The notes: generated from the sequence alone by a model not told the origin. Shown: positions 27,799-39,049, numbered from the stretch's first letter. The stretch is 64,000 nucleotides of DNA from Marininema halotolerans (GCF_900116235.1 NZ_FPAA01000003.1:62001-126000); one strand, 5' to 3'. Program-made: numbers and translations.

Positions 27799-28515
27799 TT
27801 AGGAGACGATACGAGTCGCCACCCGTGTACTGAGATAGTGCTCTAACAGATCAGCATTTCGTTCGGATATCTTACGTAAAAACGTATCGAAGGAGATATC
27901 AGCCGTACCGTCTGCCCGATCAGAAATTGATCGAATGGATGCGAAGGGAACCTCATTTAGTTGTGCGATTTGAGCGAATGCAGCGGTTTCCATTTCGGCG
28001 CAATCCGCTTTTGTTCCTTCATGGATTTGCGAACGAAGTTCACCATCTGAAATAAAGCTATCGCCTGTTGCAACTCTTCCTTCCGCGACGGGTATGCCGC
28101 TTTGGTTTGCAGCTTCCCGTAATCGAGCAATCAGAGCTAAATCAGAGGGAATGATACTCGGAACACGGGGAAGCGTATAGGGATCTTCTCCCACACCGGT
28201 ACAGTCCACATCGTGATAAATCGATTCTGTAACAAGAACCGTTGCGCCAATTGAGAAGCGATCCGTTAATGCGCCAGCAGAACCGATGTTAATGATTTCT
28301 TCAGGTGAGTAAACCGTAGCCAGATACTGAATGGTTGCTCCAGCATTAGCTTTGCCAATGCCACACACCGCTAAAATAATGGATTCCCCATCAATTTGAG
28401 CATGAGTGAGATGAATACCCCCCACACGTTCTTCTTTTTCGACGTGTAGTCGTTGTTTCAGTGGAGCGAGTTCTTCATGCATAGCAGCAATAACCACGCA
28501 TGGGATGGATTTCAT
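27799..28515 (-). CDS. mtnN: 5'-methylthioadenosine/S-adenosylhomocysteine nucleosidase
   Basis: Removes adenine from S-adenosylhomocysteine and methylthioadenosine. The 238 residues include the base- and ribose-site motifs GIGKANAGATIQ, NIGSAGAL and the late EMETAAFAQIA, with RSISDRAD containing the catalytic Asp region. GAAGGAGG lies seven bases before the ATG. It is the first gene of the mtnN-luxS operon. The leader folds into alternative hairpins, one of which covers this ribosome binding site. Confidence 0.95.
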   Translation of the reverse strand: MKSIPCVVIAAMHEELAPLKQRLHVEKEERVGGIHLTHAQIDGESIILAVCGIGKANAGATIQYLATVYSPEEIINIGSAGALTDRFSIGATVLVTESIYHDVDCTGVGEDPYTLPRVPSIIPSDLALIARLREAANQSGIPVAEGRVATGDSFISDGELRSQIHEGTKADCAEMETAAFAQIAQLNEVPFASIRSISDRADGTADISFDTFLRKISERNADLLEHYLSTRVATRIVS

Positions 28516-28916
28516 AGGAAGGCCTCCTTCAATAGTGAACGGGTGAAGGCCTTAGTGCTTGTTCACCCAGGTGTCATCGATCTCTGTCAGTATGTCTTAA
28601 TTAACACCATTCATTATAACGCGAAATGAGAGGTGATCCATAAGGAGGCTTTGAATTTTTTATGAGAATGTTTAAGGAGGAAAGAAAGGTTTATGGGGTA
28701 AAAAATACATTTTATGGTGATGATCTAATTTTAATTTGATGTATGTATGATCCGTAAGTAAGATCATTAAATATAAATAATAAATAATTTTATTTTTGGA
28801 AGGTATGAATAAAAGTTCGAGGTAGCTTAGGAGATGGTGTAAAGAGAAAAGAGGAGTAAAGCTTTGGTGATTGAGGAAGATAAATAGTATACAGTGACCA
28901 TGTTGAACGGAGGGAA
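28516..28916. other. Divergent intergenic region, mtnN and pgi promoters
   Basis: The first 50 bases hold the mtnN leader hairpins. The rest is AT-rich (around 28740-28800), as expected for promoter DNA, with no repeat or catabolite (cre) site that I recognise. A 25-codon frame at 28661 behind AAGGAGG has too long a spacing to be convincing. Confidence 0.5.
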
Positions 28917-30275
28917 ATGATGGCTAAAGGTCTACAATTTGATTATCAACCGGCTCTTGCTTTTATCAGTGACAACGAATTATCACAAATGGAACCTTCT
29001 GTTCGTGCTGCCCATAATCAACTACACGAAGGAACGGGTGCAGGCAATCAATTTCTTGGGTGGGTGGATCATCCCGTAGATTATGATAAGGAGGAATTTG
29101 CTCGTATCCAACAAGCGGCAGAAAAAATTCGTTCCACTTCGGATGTCCTTGTCGTCATTGGTATCGGAGGATCCTATTTAGGCGCACGTGCAGCATTGGA
29201 AATGATTTCTCATCGGCATTATAACGAGTTACCGCGGGATAAAAGAGATGGGCCAGCGATCTATTTTGCGGGGAACCATTTGAGTTCCACTGCGCTTAAC
29301 CAGCTGCTTGACGTACTCGAAGGGAAACGAGTAAGCCTCAATGTGATTTCAAAATCAGGAACAACGACGGAGCCTGCAATCGCTTTTCGCGTCTTGAAAA
29401 ATTGGTTAGAAGAGCAAGTCGGTAAAAAAGAAGCAAAAAAACGAATTTATGCTACAACGGATCAGAAAAAAGGGGCACTTAAGCAATTTGCGGATCGGGA
29501 AGGATATGAAACGTTTGTGATTCCCGATAATATTGGGGGCCGTTATTCGGTATTAACCGCTGTCGGATTATTACCGATTGCTGTTGCTGGAATAAATATT
29601 GAACAGATGATCAAAGGAGCGGCAGAAGCTCGTATCCGCTATGCGAATCCATTGCTAAAAGAAAATGAAGCATATCAGTATGCGGCGCTACGGAGTATCC
29701 TTTATCAGAAAGGAAAGACCACAGAGCTGCTGGTCAATTACGAACCCTCCCTGCAAGTTTTTTCGGAATGGTGGAAGCAATTATTTGGTGAATCAGAAGG
29801 CAAGGATCAGAAAGGAATTTTTCCAGCCTCAGTAAACTTTACTACGGACCTTCACTCGATGGGGCAATATATTCAAGAGGGACGACGCGATCTCTTTGAA
29901 ACGGTTATTCGAGTCAAGGAACCAAAATCATCCTTGACCATTGAGTTGGATGAGGAGAATGTGGATGGCCTTAATTACCTAGCGGGTAGGAGGCTTGATC
30001 ATGTCAACGAAAAAGCACGCCAAGGTACCCTACTCGCCCATACGGATGGCGGTGTACCTAACTTTTTATTGACGATTCCCGATTTAAGTGCTCATTCCTT
30101 TGGGATGATGGTTTACTTTTTCGAAAAAGCTTGTGCGATATCGGGATACTTACTAGGGGTGAACCCATTTGATCAACCAGGTGTTGAGGCCTATAAAACC
30201 AATATGTTTGCGTTATTAGGAAAACCCGGTTTTGAAGAGGAGCAAAAAAAGCTATCCCATCGCATCGATGAGTAA
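28917..30275 (+). CDS. pgi: Glucose-6-phosphate isomerase
   Basis: Interconverts glucose 6-phosphate and fructose 6-phosphate. The 452-residue length matches the compact Bacillales enzyme. The signatures are [11 protein letters not shown] near the start, [16 protein letters not shown] (substrate phosphate site) and [27 protein letters not shown] precedes tandem ATG codons at 28917 and 28920. It is monocistronic and ends in a terminator convergent with pgcA. Confidence 0.97.
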   Translation: MMAKGLQFDYQPALAFISDNELSQMEPSVRAAHNQLHEGTGAGNQFLGWVDHPVDYDKEEFARIQQAAEKIRSTSDVLVVIGIGGSYLGARAALEMISHRHYNELPRDKRDGPAIYFAGNHLSSTALNQLLDVLEGKRVSLNVISKSGTTTEPAIAFRVLKNWLEEQVGKKEAKKRIYATTDQKKGALKQFADREGYETFVIPDNIGGRYSVLTAVGLLPIAVAGINIEQMIKGAAEARIRYANPLLKENEAYQYAALRSILYQKGKTTELLVNYEPSLQVFSEWWKQLFGESEGKDQKGIFPASVNFTTDLHSMGQYIQEGRRDLFETVIRVKEPKSSLTIELDEENVDGLNYLAGRRLDHVNEKARQGTLLAHTDGGVPNFLLTIPDLSAHSFGMMVYFFEKACAISGYLLGVNPFDQPGVEAYKTNMFALLGKPGFEEEQKKLSHRIDE

Positions 30276-30277
30276 CA

Positions 30278-30318
30278 ATGAAAATGGCAATCCTCTAGTA
30301 GGATTGCCATTTTCATTC
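30278..30318. terminator. Bidirectional terminator between pgi and pgcA
   Basis: A 16-base perfect stem, AATGAAAATGGCAATC with its complement around a CTCTAGTAG centre, follows the pgi stop. Confidence 0.85.
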
Positions 30319-30324
30319 GTGGAA

Positions 30325-32001
30325 TCATGATGAGAGAGGACGTTCCAGCAATTCTTGTAGGTAGGTGACCATGCGTTCTCTTTTTTCTTGAGCCAAGTCT
30401 ATTCGGTCAGCAACTGCACTGAAATAAAATTTAATTTTAGGTTCTGTGCCAGAGGGACGAATGGCTACCCAACTTTGATCCGTACAACAATATTTAAGAA
30501 CGTTTGCTTTGGGAAGATGATCAATTCCTAAGTGATAATCCTTTACCTCTGTGATGGGAATCCCAGCAATTTGCTGCAGAGGGTGATGCCGCAGGCGATC
30601 CATCAGTTGATTCATTTTTTCATGCCCAGCTTTTCCTTCAAAAGTATATGAAAAGAGGGATTCACTGTAAGCGCCGTGCTCTTGAAAGATGGATGTGAGT
30701 ACATCGTTCAGAGTCTGATTTTTTTCTTTGTAGTACGCAGCCATTTCACAGCACATGACAGCCGCCTGTATCGCATCTTTATCTCGCACAAAAGAGCCGA
30801 GTAGGTACCCATAACTTTCTTCGTATCCAAATAAAAAGGGAATCCCCTGTGCTTCATAAGCCGCAATTCGTTCTGCGATATATTTAAAGCCAGTGAGGGT
30901 TTCTTCGGTGCTTATCCCAAAGGAATTGGCGATGGATCGACTGATCTCTGAGGTCACAATGGATTTAAGGACGACACCATTGGAAAATAATTCGCCACGA
31001 TCAAATTTTCGTTTGAGTATATAATGAAGGAGGAGTGCACCAATTTGATTGCCATTTAAGGCGGAGTACTCCCCAGTAGCAGTACGAGCATATAGTCCGA
31101 GACGATCAGCGTCTGGGTCGGTTGCAATGATTAAATCTGCCCTCCGTTTTTTAGCTTCCATCACAGCCAAGGCATAGACATCCGGTTCCTCTGGATTGGG
31201 AGCAGAGACGGTAGGAAAGTCTGGATCGGGATTTTCTTGAGCACGTACAGTATGAACTTGGCTAAATCCAATACTCTCTAAAACCTTGCGTATGGGTTGA
31301 TTGCCTGCACCATGAAGGGGGGTGAAAACGACGATTAATTGCTGGTTCATTGAAGCATGAGTGTGAGTGAGTGAGCGTACACGCTGATAATAATAATCAT
31401 CGATTTCGCTATCGATAAAATGGACATAGCCAGAAGCAATGCCATCTTCGAGTGACATCGAGGGAAGCGTGAGCTCGTTATCCAAGTATTGAAGTTGATA
31501 GAGGATATCATTTACACGATGGGGTGGCATCTGAGCACCATCGCGTCCATATACCTTATAGCCATTATAATTGGCTGGATTGTGACTGGCGGTAATCATG
31601 ATCCCTGCAGCTGCCTTTAAATGACGAACCGCGTAAGAGAGCATTGGAGTAGGACGTAGGGAAGGATACAGGTAAACGTTAATCCCATGAGTAGCCAGGG
31701 TTCCAGCAGCTTCTGCGGCAAATTCAGGGGATTGATGTCGGGAATCATAGGCAATGGCGACTCCGCGTAGGCGATCTTGCTTGGATAAGGTACGAGCAAG
31801 CCCTGTGGTTACACGACGAACCGTATAACGATTCATACGATTAATTCCAGGGCCAATGAGACCGCGCATGCCTGCTGTACCAAATTCCAAATGTTTGTAA
31901 AAGGCGTCTTCTTTCGCCTCATCGGATAGCAAGTGCAGTTCCTGCAAAAGCGCTGGCTCTAATCCGGGATGATTACTCCAGCGAAGATAGTGTTCATTCA
32001 T
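30325..32001 (-). CDS. pgcA: Phosphoglucomutase (alpha-D-phosphohexomutase family)
   Basis: Interconverts glucose 1- and 6-phosphate, feeding UDP-glucose and glycolipid synthesis. The 558 residues contain the phosphoserine loop ITASHNPANYNG (Ser139), the metal loop ATDPDADRLG, the sugar-binding FGYEESYG and the phosphate-binding RPSGTEPKIK. GGTGAGGTG precedes the ATG. It is convergent with pgi and divergent from the ROK regulator. Phosphomannomutase activity is also possible for this family. Confidence 0.93.
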   Translation of the reverse strand: MNEHYLRWSNHPGLEPALLQELHLLSDEAKEDAFYKHLEFGTAGMRGLIGPGINRMNRYTVRRVTTGLARTLSKQDRLRGVAIAYDSRHQSPEFAAEAAGTLATHGINVYLYPSLRPTPMLSYAVRHLKAAAGIMITASHNPANYNGYKVYGRDGAQMPPHRVNDILYQLQYLDNELTLPSMSLEDGIASGYVHFIDSEIDDYYYQRVRSLTHTHASMNQQLIVVFTPLHGAGNQPIRKVLESIGFSQVHTVRAQENPDPDFPTVSAPNPEEPDVYALAVMEAKKRRADLIIATDPDADRLGLYARTATGEYSALNGNQIGALLLHYILKRKFDRGELFSNGVVLKSIVTSEISRSIANSFGISTEETLTGFKYIAERIAAYEAQGIPFLFGYEESYGYLLGSFVRDKDAIQAAVMCCEMAAYYKEKNQTLNDVLTSIFQEHGAYSESLFSYTFEGKAGHEKMNQLMDRLRHHPLQQIAGIPITEVKDYHLGIDHLPKANVLKYCCTDQSWVAIRPSGTEPKIKFYFSAVADRIDLAQEKRERMVTYLQELLERPLSS

Positions 32002-32201
32002 AGGTGTTCACCTCACCTGATTGGTTTTTCGTTCGATTCTTCCGTAGAATAATGCCAGTTTATTTATTGAATATGAACGAAATGAAAGGCACTCGGCATT
32101 TAATGAGAAACAAATGAGAAATTCGTTGACGGAGCAGGATTTTAGATCTGCTTGACGTATACGAAAAAAGTGAATCCAGCCTCTATAAGGGGGAAAAGGA
32201 T

Positions 32202-33416
32202 GTGACTCCAATGCCCCGTACCATGCAAACGGGTAGTTTTCGATGGATGAAATCCATCAATAAATCGATTATTCTTAACGTGATTCGGGAAAAGGGGCCA
32301 ATTCCTCGAGCTGAAATCGCAAAGGTGACGCAATTAACCCCGCCTACAGTGACCAATATCGTAGGGGAATTACTCGATGCTGGGATCGTGGTAGAAAGTG
32401 ACTTAGGAGAATCTACCGGTGGTAGAAAACCGATCTTATTACGGATTAATGCATCGGCTTTTAGTGTAATTGGTGTTTATGCGGGAGTGGATAAAATCCG
32501 GGCGATGTCCGCTGACCTTGATGGTAATTTAGAGGGAGAAGCTGAGGTGCCAATACCTCCAAACCCGGATCGATCGTTTTACATCCGATCCATTATTGAT
32601 ACTATTCACCAATTGGCGGCACCGATCCATCATAGTGGTCGGCCTCTTCTTGGAATTGGGGTAGGGATGAGTGGTTGGGTCGATCACGAACAAGGAATTT
32701 CGCTTTCGTGTCCTAGTTTGAATTTACGGAATATTCCTCTTCGTGATCTTTTAGAGCGAGAATTTTCCGTCCCAGTCGAGGTAGAAAACGGAGTTAGAAC
32801 CTTGGCGATGGGGGAAAGTTGGTTTGGTGAAGGTAGAGAAATTGCTGACTTTATCTGTGTGCACATTGGAAATGAAGTGAACGCAGCCTTTGTAAAGGAA
32901 CATAGCCTGGTCTATAGTCCCTCTTTTACCGCAGGGGAGTTAGGTCATACCACTGTGGATATTGAAGGACCATTGTGTGGGTGTGGGAATCGAGGATGTC
33001 TCGAGGTTTTTGGTTCAAGTGTTGCGATGGTTAGACGTGCCCAAGAAGGATTAGATCAGGGGGTTATTTCTTCCTTGAACCACCATGAAGGACCGCTATC
33101 GGAGAGGGTGCTTTTTGAAGCCGCACGTGAGGGAGATGAATTTGCACGTGCCGTATTAGTGGATACGGGACGATACTTAGGGATCGGGCTAGCCAATATT
33201 GTTAATCTGTTTAATCCTCGACGGATTATCTTATGTGGCGATCTAATTTCTGAAGTCCCGTATGTTTTACATTCGTTACAGGAAACGGTCGAGCAAAGAG
33301 CTCTCGCAACACCTGTTGCTGATGTGACGATTGTTCCTGCTGGACTTGGTAGAAATGGAGGACCGATGGGGGCGGTTACTCTCGTACTCATGAAGCTTTT
33401 CCAACCCCAGCATTGA
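32202..33416 (+). CDS. ROK-family transcriptional regulator
   Basis: The 404 residues comprise an N-terminal winged helix-turn-helix (about 15-75, with IPRAEIAKVTQLTPPTVTNIV) and a ROK sugar-kinase-like domain with a zinc-type CGCGNRGCLE motif. Proteins of this layout (XylR, NagC type) repress sugar-use genes and respond to a sugar or sugar phosphate. The ligand is unknown. GTG 32202 or ATG 32211 can be the start; AAAAGGA is just upstream. Divergence from pgcA hints at control of hexose metabolism, as inference. The gene end is directly followed by an IS605-like element. Confidence 0.9.
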   Translation: MTPMPRTMQTGSFRWMKSINKSIILNVIREKGPIPRAEIAKVTQLTPPTVTNIVGELLDAGIVVESDLGESTGGRKPILLRINASAFSVIGVYAGVDKIRAMSADLDGNLEGEAEVPIPPNPDRSFYIRSIIDTIHQLAAPIHHSGRPLLGIGVGMSGWVDHEQGISLSCPSLNLRNIPLRDLLEREFSVPVEVENGVRTLAMGESWFGEGREIADFICVHIGNEVNAAFVKEHSLVYSPSFTAGELGHTTVDIEGPLCGCGNRGCLEVFGSSVAMVRRAQEGLDQGVISSLNHHEGPLSERVLFEAAREGDEFARAVLVDTGRYLGIGLANIVNLFNPRRIILCGDLISEVPYVLHSLQETVEQRALATPVADVTIVPAGLGRNGGPMGAVTLVLMKLFQPQH

Positions 33417-33419
33417 ACG

Positions 33420-33765
33420 ACTACCACCTGTAGAGGTAGTAGATTCCTGCGAAACACCAGTCTACTGACTCGTTATCTTAGCAGGCTCTACCCGCAGTCC
33501 CTGCGGTGAAAACGTAAGATGCTCTGTTATGCTCCCTACTTTAGCTTGGTTTTCGCAACTTCGGTGAGCTGGGTGGTTGAAGATTTTACGTTGCAGACCA
33601 TTCCCTGCAACAACACTATATCTCCAGTTTTCAAAGAGCGATCATGGTTCTTTCTATCAAAACCATGTCAGACTTACGTGAGGGAAAAACACCTTCCCTC
33701 GTCTGACGCGCCGATACATCCTCCACTTATAGAAGATGGGAGTATTCTCAGCGCAATTAAGTTAA
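33420..33765. mobile_element. Non-autonomous IS200/IS605-like element
   Basis: About 345 bases without a coding capacity I believe. The left end has the hairpin ACTACC/GGTAGT (33420-33440). Near the right end is a long hairpin (GTCAGAC and GAGGGAA arms, 33667-33707), followed by GCGC-closed pairing (33708-33711 with 33751-33754) around TAGAAGATGGGAGTATTCTC. Subterminal hairpins rather than terminal inverted repeats are typical of IS200/IS605 elements and their TnpA-mobilised derivatives. A 35-base relic of its right end is at 9611-9645. It abuts the ROK gene stop. Family assignment is inference from architecture. Confidence 0.55.
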
Positions 33766-33901
33766 ATCTTGTAGTGGGATCCATTGTTGCCCTTCATTGC
33801 TCGTATGATTTCGGTATTTTATGAGATACCCTGTTATACGAATGGTGAAGGGTTTTTGTTATGATCCTTTAGATTAGGGATTTATTGGAATAGAAAAAAG
33901 C

Positions 33902-33930
33902 TTGCTCGTTTTGTCTTGTTCTCCTATAAT
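33902..33930 (+). promoter_or_regulatory. Sigma-A promoter of glpF
   Basis: TTGCTC (33902-33907), a 17-base spacer and a perfect TATAAT (33925-33930) sit about 50 bases ahead of the leader terminator and 160 bases ahead of glpF. Confidence 0.75.
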
Positions 33931-33964
33931 TGAAGATGCATATTGAAAACGCTGTCAGTCGACC

Positions 33965-34036
33965 GGAGACGAGGAGAGGTCGTACTGCCCAATGGGTCCC
34001 TTAAATGTGATCACCTTGGAGCAGTGCGGCTTTTTT
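33965..34036 (+). promoter_or_regulatory. glpF leader attenuator, candidate GlpP target
   Basis: A 10-bp stem (33979-33988 with 34021-34030) with further CCAA/TTGG pairing ends in six T, forming a terminator before glpF. A GGAGAC box at 33965-33970 precedes it. In Bacillus, glp leaders are read through when GlpP bound to glycerol 3-phosphate acts on the RNA, and GlpP is encoded 2.7 kb away. The same layout recurs before glpP. Confidence 0.7.
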
Positions 34037-34090
34037 GCTACGGTGACTGGTAGTTATTTTAAAAGTTGGATATGAAAGGGAGTGCGATGA

Positions 34091-34900
34091 TTGGATAGGA
34101 AGCTACGCGGTGAAATGCTATCGGAATTCCTTGGGACCTTTATGCTGATCTTTATTGGTTGTGGCACAGTGGCTGGTTTAGTCCTCAACAAAGTTCAACT
34201 TGGACAATGGGAGATTTCATTAATCTGGGGATTGGCAGTTTCGATGGCGATTTATGTAACAGGCGCCATTTCTGGGACTCATATTAATCCGGCAGTAACC
34301 ATTGCTAATGCAGTTTTTCGTAATTTCCCTGCTAAAAATGTAATCCCTTACATTGTATCGCAAGTAGCAGGGGCTTTTGCAGGAGCGGCTGTTGTTTATG
34401 GAATCTATCGCAAAGCGTTTCTCCAGTTCGAAGATGTTCATCACATGGTTCGAGGTGCTGCAGAAAGTGTAAAAACAGCGGGCATCTTCTCTACCTATCC
34501 AGCTGCATTTTTAAACAACTGGGATGCATTTATCGTAGAGTTTTGTATTACAGCATTCTTACTCGTCGTTATTCTTGGTGTAACGGATGACCGGAATCCA
34601 CTCTTTGAGCAATTGAAGAATATTGGTCCAATCTTGATTGGTCTGACGGTAGCCATTATTGGGGGCTCTTTTGGTAACTTGACGGGCTTTGCTCTCAACC
34701 CAGCACGTGACTTTGGTCCCAAGCTATTTGCTTGGATGGCTGGTTGGGATTCAGTCGGATTACCAGGTCCCGGTGGCTATTTTTGGGTGCCGATTATTGC
34801 ACCGATTCTAGGCGCGTTGGCAGGGGCGCTCATCTATGATTTAATGGTACGGCGTTATCTTGCTCAAAGTGAAACACCTGTGGGTCAGGTGAAAAAGTAA
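34091..34900 (+). CDS. glpF: Glycerol uptake facilitator
   Basis: Aquaglyceroporin that lets glycerol diffuse into the cell. The 269 residues form six membrane helices with the two NPA half-helices, HINPAVT (N-terminal half) and GFALNPARDFGPKL (C-terminal half); the Asp after the second NPAR is a glycerol-type feature. The start is TTG 34091 with AAAGGGAG at good spacing. It precedes glpK by 193 bases and is controlled by the upstream attenuator. Confidence 0.95.
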   Translation: MDRKLRGEMLSEFLGTFMLIFIGCGTVAGLVLNKVQLGQWEISLIWGLAVSMAIYVTGAISGTHINPAVTIANAVFRNFPAKNVIPYIVSQVAGAFAGAAVVYGIYRKAFLQFEDVHHMVRGAAESVKTAGIFSTYPAAFLNNWDAFIVEFCITAFLLVVILGVTDDRNPLFEQLKNIGPILIGLTVAIIGGSFGNLTGFALNPARDFGPKLFAWMAGWDSVGLPGPGGYFWVPIIAPILGALAGALIYDLMVRRYLAQSETPVGQVKK

Positions 34901-35072
34901 CAAAAACCATGCGCAGTTTATAAGAAAATGTGCTAACATAAACTGGATATGGAAATTGGGTAATGAGGAATATCCCTTCCTATTTATGAGAAAATCCTTG
35001 TATTAAATGAAAAGGGTTACGGAAAATAGGAAGAATGAAATTCGGTGGTATGGGCGTAAGAAACCATCTTAG

Positions 35073-36587
<1,515 letters not shown>

Positions 36588-36663
36588 GGGGTTTCATTTC
36601 CCCAGAAAAAGGTGTACAATAACGATAGGTTTTACATGAAAATTGGATGAAAAGCATGGGACT

Positions 36664-36723
36664 GGAGATAATAAGAGAGTCCCTCACCCGGGTGGATAAC
36701 TACCATAGGTGGGGACTCTTTTT
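36664..36723 (+). promoter_or_regulatory. glpP leader attenuator
   Basis: A stem AGAGTCCC-T-CACC (36676-36688) with GGTGGGGACTCT (36708-36719) and five T, one base bulged, forms a terminator upstream of glpP. A GGAGAT box (36664-36669) precedes it, matching the GGAGAC box of the glpF leader. This implies self-regulated glpP-glpD expression. Confidence 0.65.
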
Positions 36724-36750
36724 GTATTTTTTAGGAAGGGGTCACATAAT

Positions 36751-37320
36751 ATGGGTGGTTTTAAGCAGGCGATTCAACAATGTCCAGTGATTGCTGCTGT
36801 AAGAAATGAAGAGGATTTAACGTTTTTGAAAGATGCGCCGCCAACCGTTTGTTTTCTACTATCAGGGGAGATCAATACATTAAAGCAAGCCGTGGATCAA
36901 GTGAAAAAAATGGGAAAGCTAGTCTATGTACACTTGGATCTTGCACAAGGGCTTGGCAATGACCGTGCGGCCTTGAAGTATTTGAAAAGGGAGATCCATC
37001 CTGATGGAATTCTTTCCACACGGACAAACCTGGTACGATTTGCGCGGGAGGAAGGGTTGTTTGCCATTCAGCGCCTCTTTATTCCGGATGGCATGTCAGT
37101 GGAAACTGGACAACATCTGCTTAAACAATCCAAGGCGGATGCAACCGAAGTAATGCCGGGTGTGATTCCATCCTGGGTTTTTGATGATCTACGCAAAAAG
37201 AATGAAATCCCCATTGTTGCAGGGGGGTTATTGAGGAAAAAAAGGGATGTCGAGTTGGCTCTAAAAAATGGAGCCGATGCTGTGTCAGTCAGTCGAAGAG
37301 AATTATGGTCCTATCAGTAA
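36751..37320 (+). CDS. glpP: Glycerol-3-phosphate responsive antiterminator GlpP
   Basis: RNA-binding antiterminator activated by glycerol 3-phosphate. The protein of about 189 residues has the TIM-barrel-like GlpP fold: FKQAIQQCPVIAAVRNEEDL at the start, a central VYVHLDLAQGLGND, and the C-terminal phosphate-site run PIVAGGLLRKKRDVELAL with ADAVSVSRRELW. ATG 36751 is chosen for GGAAGGGG upstream; an earlier in-frame start would lie inside the terminator. It lies 38 bases before glpD, likely co-transcribed. Confidence 0.93.
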   Translation: MGGFKQAIQQCPVIAAVRNEEDLTFLKDAPPTVCFLLSGEINTLKQAVDQVKKMGKLVYVHLDLAQGLGNDRAALKYLKREIHPDGILSTRTNLVRFAREEGLFAIQRLFIPDGMSVETGQHLLKQSKADATEVMPGVIPSWVFDDLRKKNEIPIVAGGLLRKKRDVELALKNGADAVSVSRRELWSYQ

Positions 37321-37358
37321 AGGGCGATTGAATATATGATGAAGGGAAGGGACTCATA

Positions 37359-38993
37359 ATGCAATTTTCTGCAAAAAACCGTGCTCGGTTTTTAAAAGAG
37401 ATGGAAGAAGATGATCAGTTAGATCTCTTGGTTATTGGTGGTGGGATTACCGGGGCAGGTATTGCTTGGGATGCTGCTTCTCGGGGTCTCAAAGTAGGCT
37501 TAGTTGAAAAACAGGATTATGCAGGTGGGACATCCAGTCGTTCGACGAAGCTCATCCATGGTGGTTTACGTTATCTCAAACAATTTGAGATTAATTTGGT
37601 TCGGGAAGTGGGGCAAGAACGTGCCCTATTATTTGAAAGGGCGCCTCACCTCGTCATTCCACAACCGATGATGCTACCGATTTATAATGGAGGAACATAC
37701 GGTAAACTTTCTTCCTCCTTTGGATTAGCAGTATATGATCGATTGGCTGGTGTAATTAAGGAAGAGCGCCGTCGAATGCTATCAAAGGATGAGACATTAC
37801 AACATGAACCCCTTCTTAAAGAGGAGGGTCTTAAGGGCTCTGGTCTTTATGTGGAGTACCGTACGGATGATGCACGCTTAACATTGGAGGTAATGAAGAC
37901 CGCAGTTACCCTCGGTGCAAAGGCAGTAAATTATGCGGAGGCGGAGTCCTTTATCTATGAGGATGGTCGTGCCGTAGGAGCGCATATTAAAGACTTGATT
38001 AGCGGCGAAGGCTATAGCGTAAAAGCGAAGGAAATTGTCAATGCGGCAGGTCCGTGGGTTGATCAATTACGTGAAAAAGATGCCTCCTTATCTGGTAAAC
38101 GACTACACCTTACCAAAGGGGTCCATATTGTTGTTCCGCAGGAGCGACTCCCCTTAAAACAGCCGATTTATTTTGATGTGCCAGATGGACGAATGATTTT
38201 TGCGATTCCACGAGCCGATATCACTTACATTGGTACAACCGATACCAATTATCATGGTCCAATTGGGACACCTACGATGACAACAGAGGATCGCGACTAT
38301 CTATTAGAAGGGGTTAATGCTGTCTTCCCTGAAGCAAAACTGACGGCTGAAGATGTGGAATCGGGTTGGGCCGGGGTGCGTCCCTTGATTCACGAAGAAG
38401 GAAAAGACCCTTCCGAACTATCGCGAAAAGATGAGATTTTCGAATCGAAATCTGGGCTAATCACCATTGCTGGCGGGAAGTTAACTGGATTCCGTAAAAT
38501 GGCTGAACGGGTCGTTGATCTCGTCTATAAGCGATTGGAGCGGGCAGGTGTGACCTCCTTTGTTCATTGTAAGACGGATCGCCTTCCAATAAGCGGTGGT
38601 GGTGAGATGGGGCCCAAAGGGTTTGAGCGTTTTAAAATCGAATGGATTCAACGCTTAATGGATAAAGGGATGGATCGTAAAAAAGCGGAGGAATTAATCT
38701 ATCTGTACGGACGTCATGTCGATGAAGTATGGCAGCGTGCGAAAGAACAACCTGATAATCTAGAAGAAGCACAGGTTTCTTATGCGATAGAAGAAGAGAT
38801 GGCAGTCACTCCAGCCGATTATTTGATCCGCCGCACTGGGAATCTTTACTTTAATCGAAAGCATGCCGAAAAAATGTTCCCTTCAGTCTTGGCTTGGATG
38901 GGTCAAATGCAAGAATGGGATGGTGAAACCATCGAAAAATACCGACGTGAGATGGAAGAAGAAATGGCACATACCCATCCCCAGGCTAAATAA
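37359..38993 (+). CDS. glpD: Aerobic glycerol-3-phosphate dehydrogenase
   Basis: Membrane-associated flavoenzyme oxidising glycerol 3-phosphate to dihydroxyacetone phosphate and passing electrons to quinone. The 544 residues start with an FAD motif DLLVIGGGITGAGIAWDAA (about 22-40), then SSRSTKLIHGGLRYL (family signature), and a C-terminal helical DAO-C domain. GAAGGGAAGGG precedes the ATG. It ends the glpP-glpD unit with a strong terminator. Confidence 0.96.
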   Translation: MQFSAKNRARFLKEMEEDDQLDLLVIGGGITGAGIAWDAASRGLKVGLVEKQDYAGGTSSRSTKLIHGGLRYLKQFEINLVREVGQERALLFERAPHLVIPQPMMLPIYNGGTYGKLSSSFGLAVYDRLAGVIKEERRRMLSKDETLQHEPLLKEEGLKGSGLYVEYRTDDARLTLEVMKTAVTLGAKAVNYAEAESFIYEDGRAVGAHIKDLISGEGYSVKAKEIVNAAGPWVDQLREKDASLSGKRLHLTKGVHIVVPQERLPLKQPIYFDVPDGRMIFAIPRADITYIGTTDTNYHGPIGTPTMTTEDRDYLLEGVNAVFPEAKLTAEDVESGWAGVRPLIHEEGKDPSELSRKDEIFESKSGLITIAGGKLTGFRKMAERVVDLVYKRLERAGVTSFVHCKTDRLPISGGGEMGPKGFERFKIEWIQRLMDKGMDRKKAEELIYLYGRHVDEVWQRAKEQPDNLEEAQVSYAIEEEMAVTPADYLIRRTGNLYFNRKHAEKMFPSVLAWMGQMQEWDGETIEKYRREMEEEMAHTHPQAK

Positions 38994-39009
38994 AATGAGG
39001 GTTGATCCT

Positions 39010-39049
39010 TAAAAAAAACACAGACCCCAAGGGTCTGTGTTTTTTTTAA
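39010..39049. terminator. Terminator after glpD
   Basis: A perfect AAAAAAAACACAGACCC / GGGTCTGTGTTTTTTTT stem lies about 16 bases beyond the stop. Confidence 0.85.

Noticed and set aside
28516-28616. SAH or SAM riboswitch at mtnN-luxS
   Set aside because: The leader is short and does not show the known conserved cores, so only a hairpin-level observation is reported.
28661-28738. A 25-codon frame behind AAGGAGG upstream of pgi
   Set aside because: Spacing of about 12 bases from site to ATG is too long, and no similarity is seen.
33519-33824. A 101-codon frame inside the IS605-like element
   Set aside because: No ribosome binding site, it runs past the element's right end, and composition does not resemble a transposase or TnpB.
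34914-34945. CAGTTTAT / ATAAACTG inverted repeat between glpF and glpK
   Set aside because: There is no T-run and no clear link to a regulator; it may be incidental.
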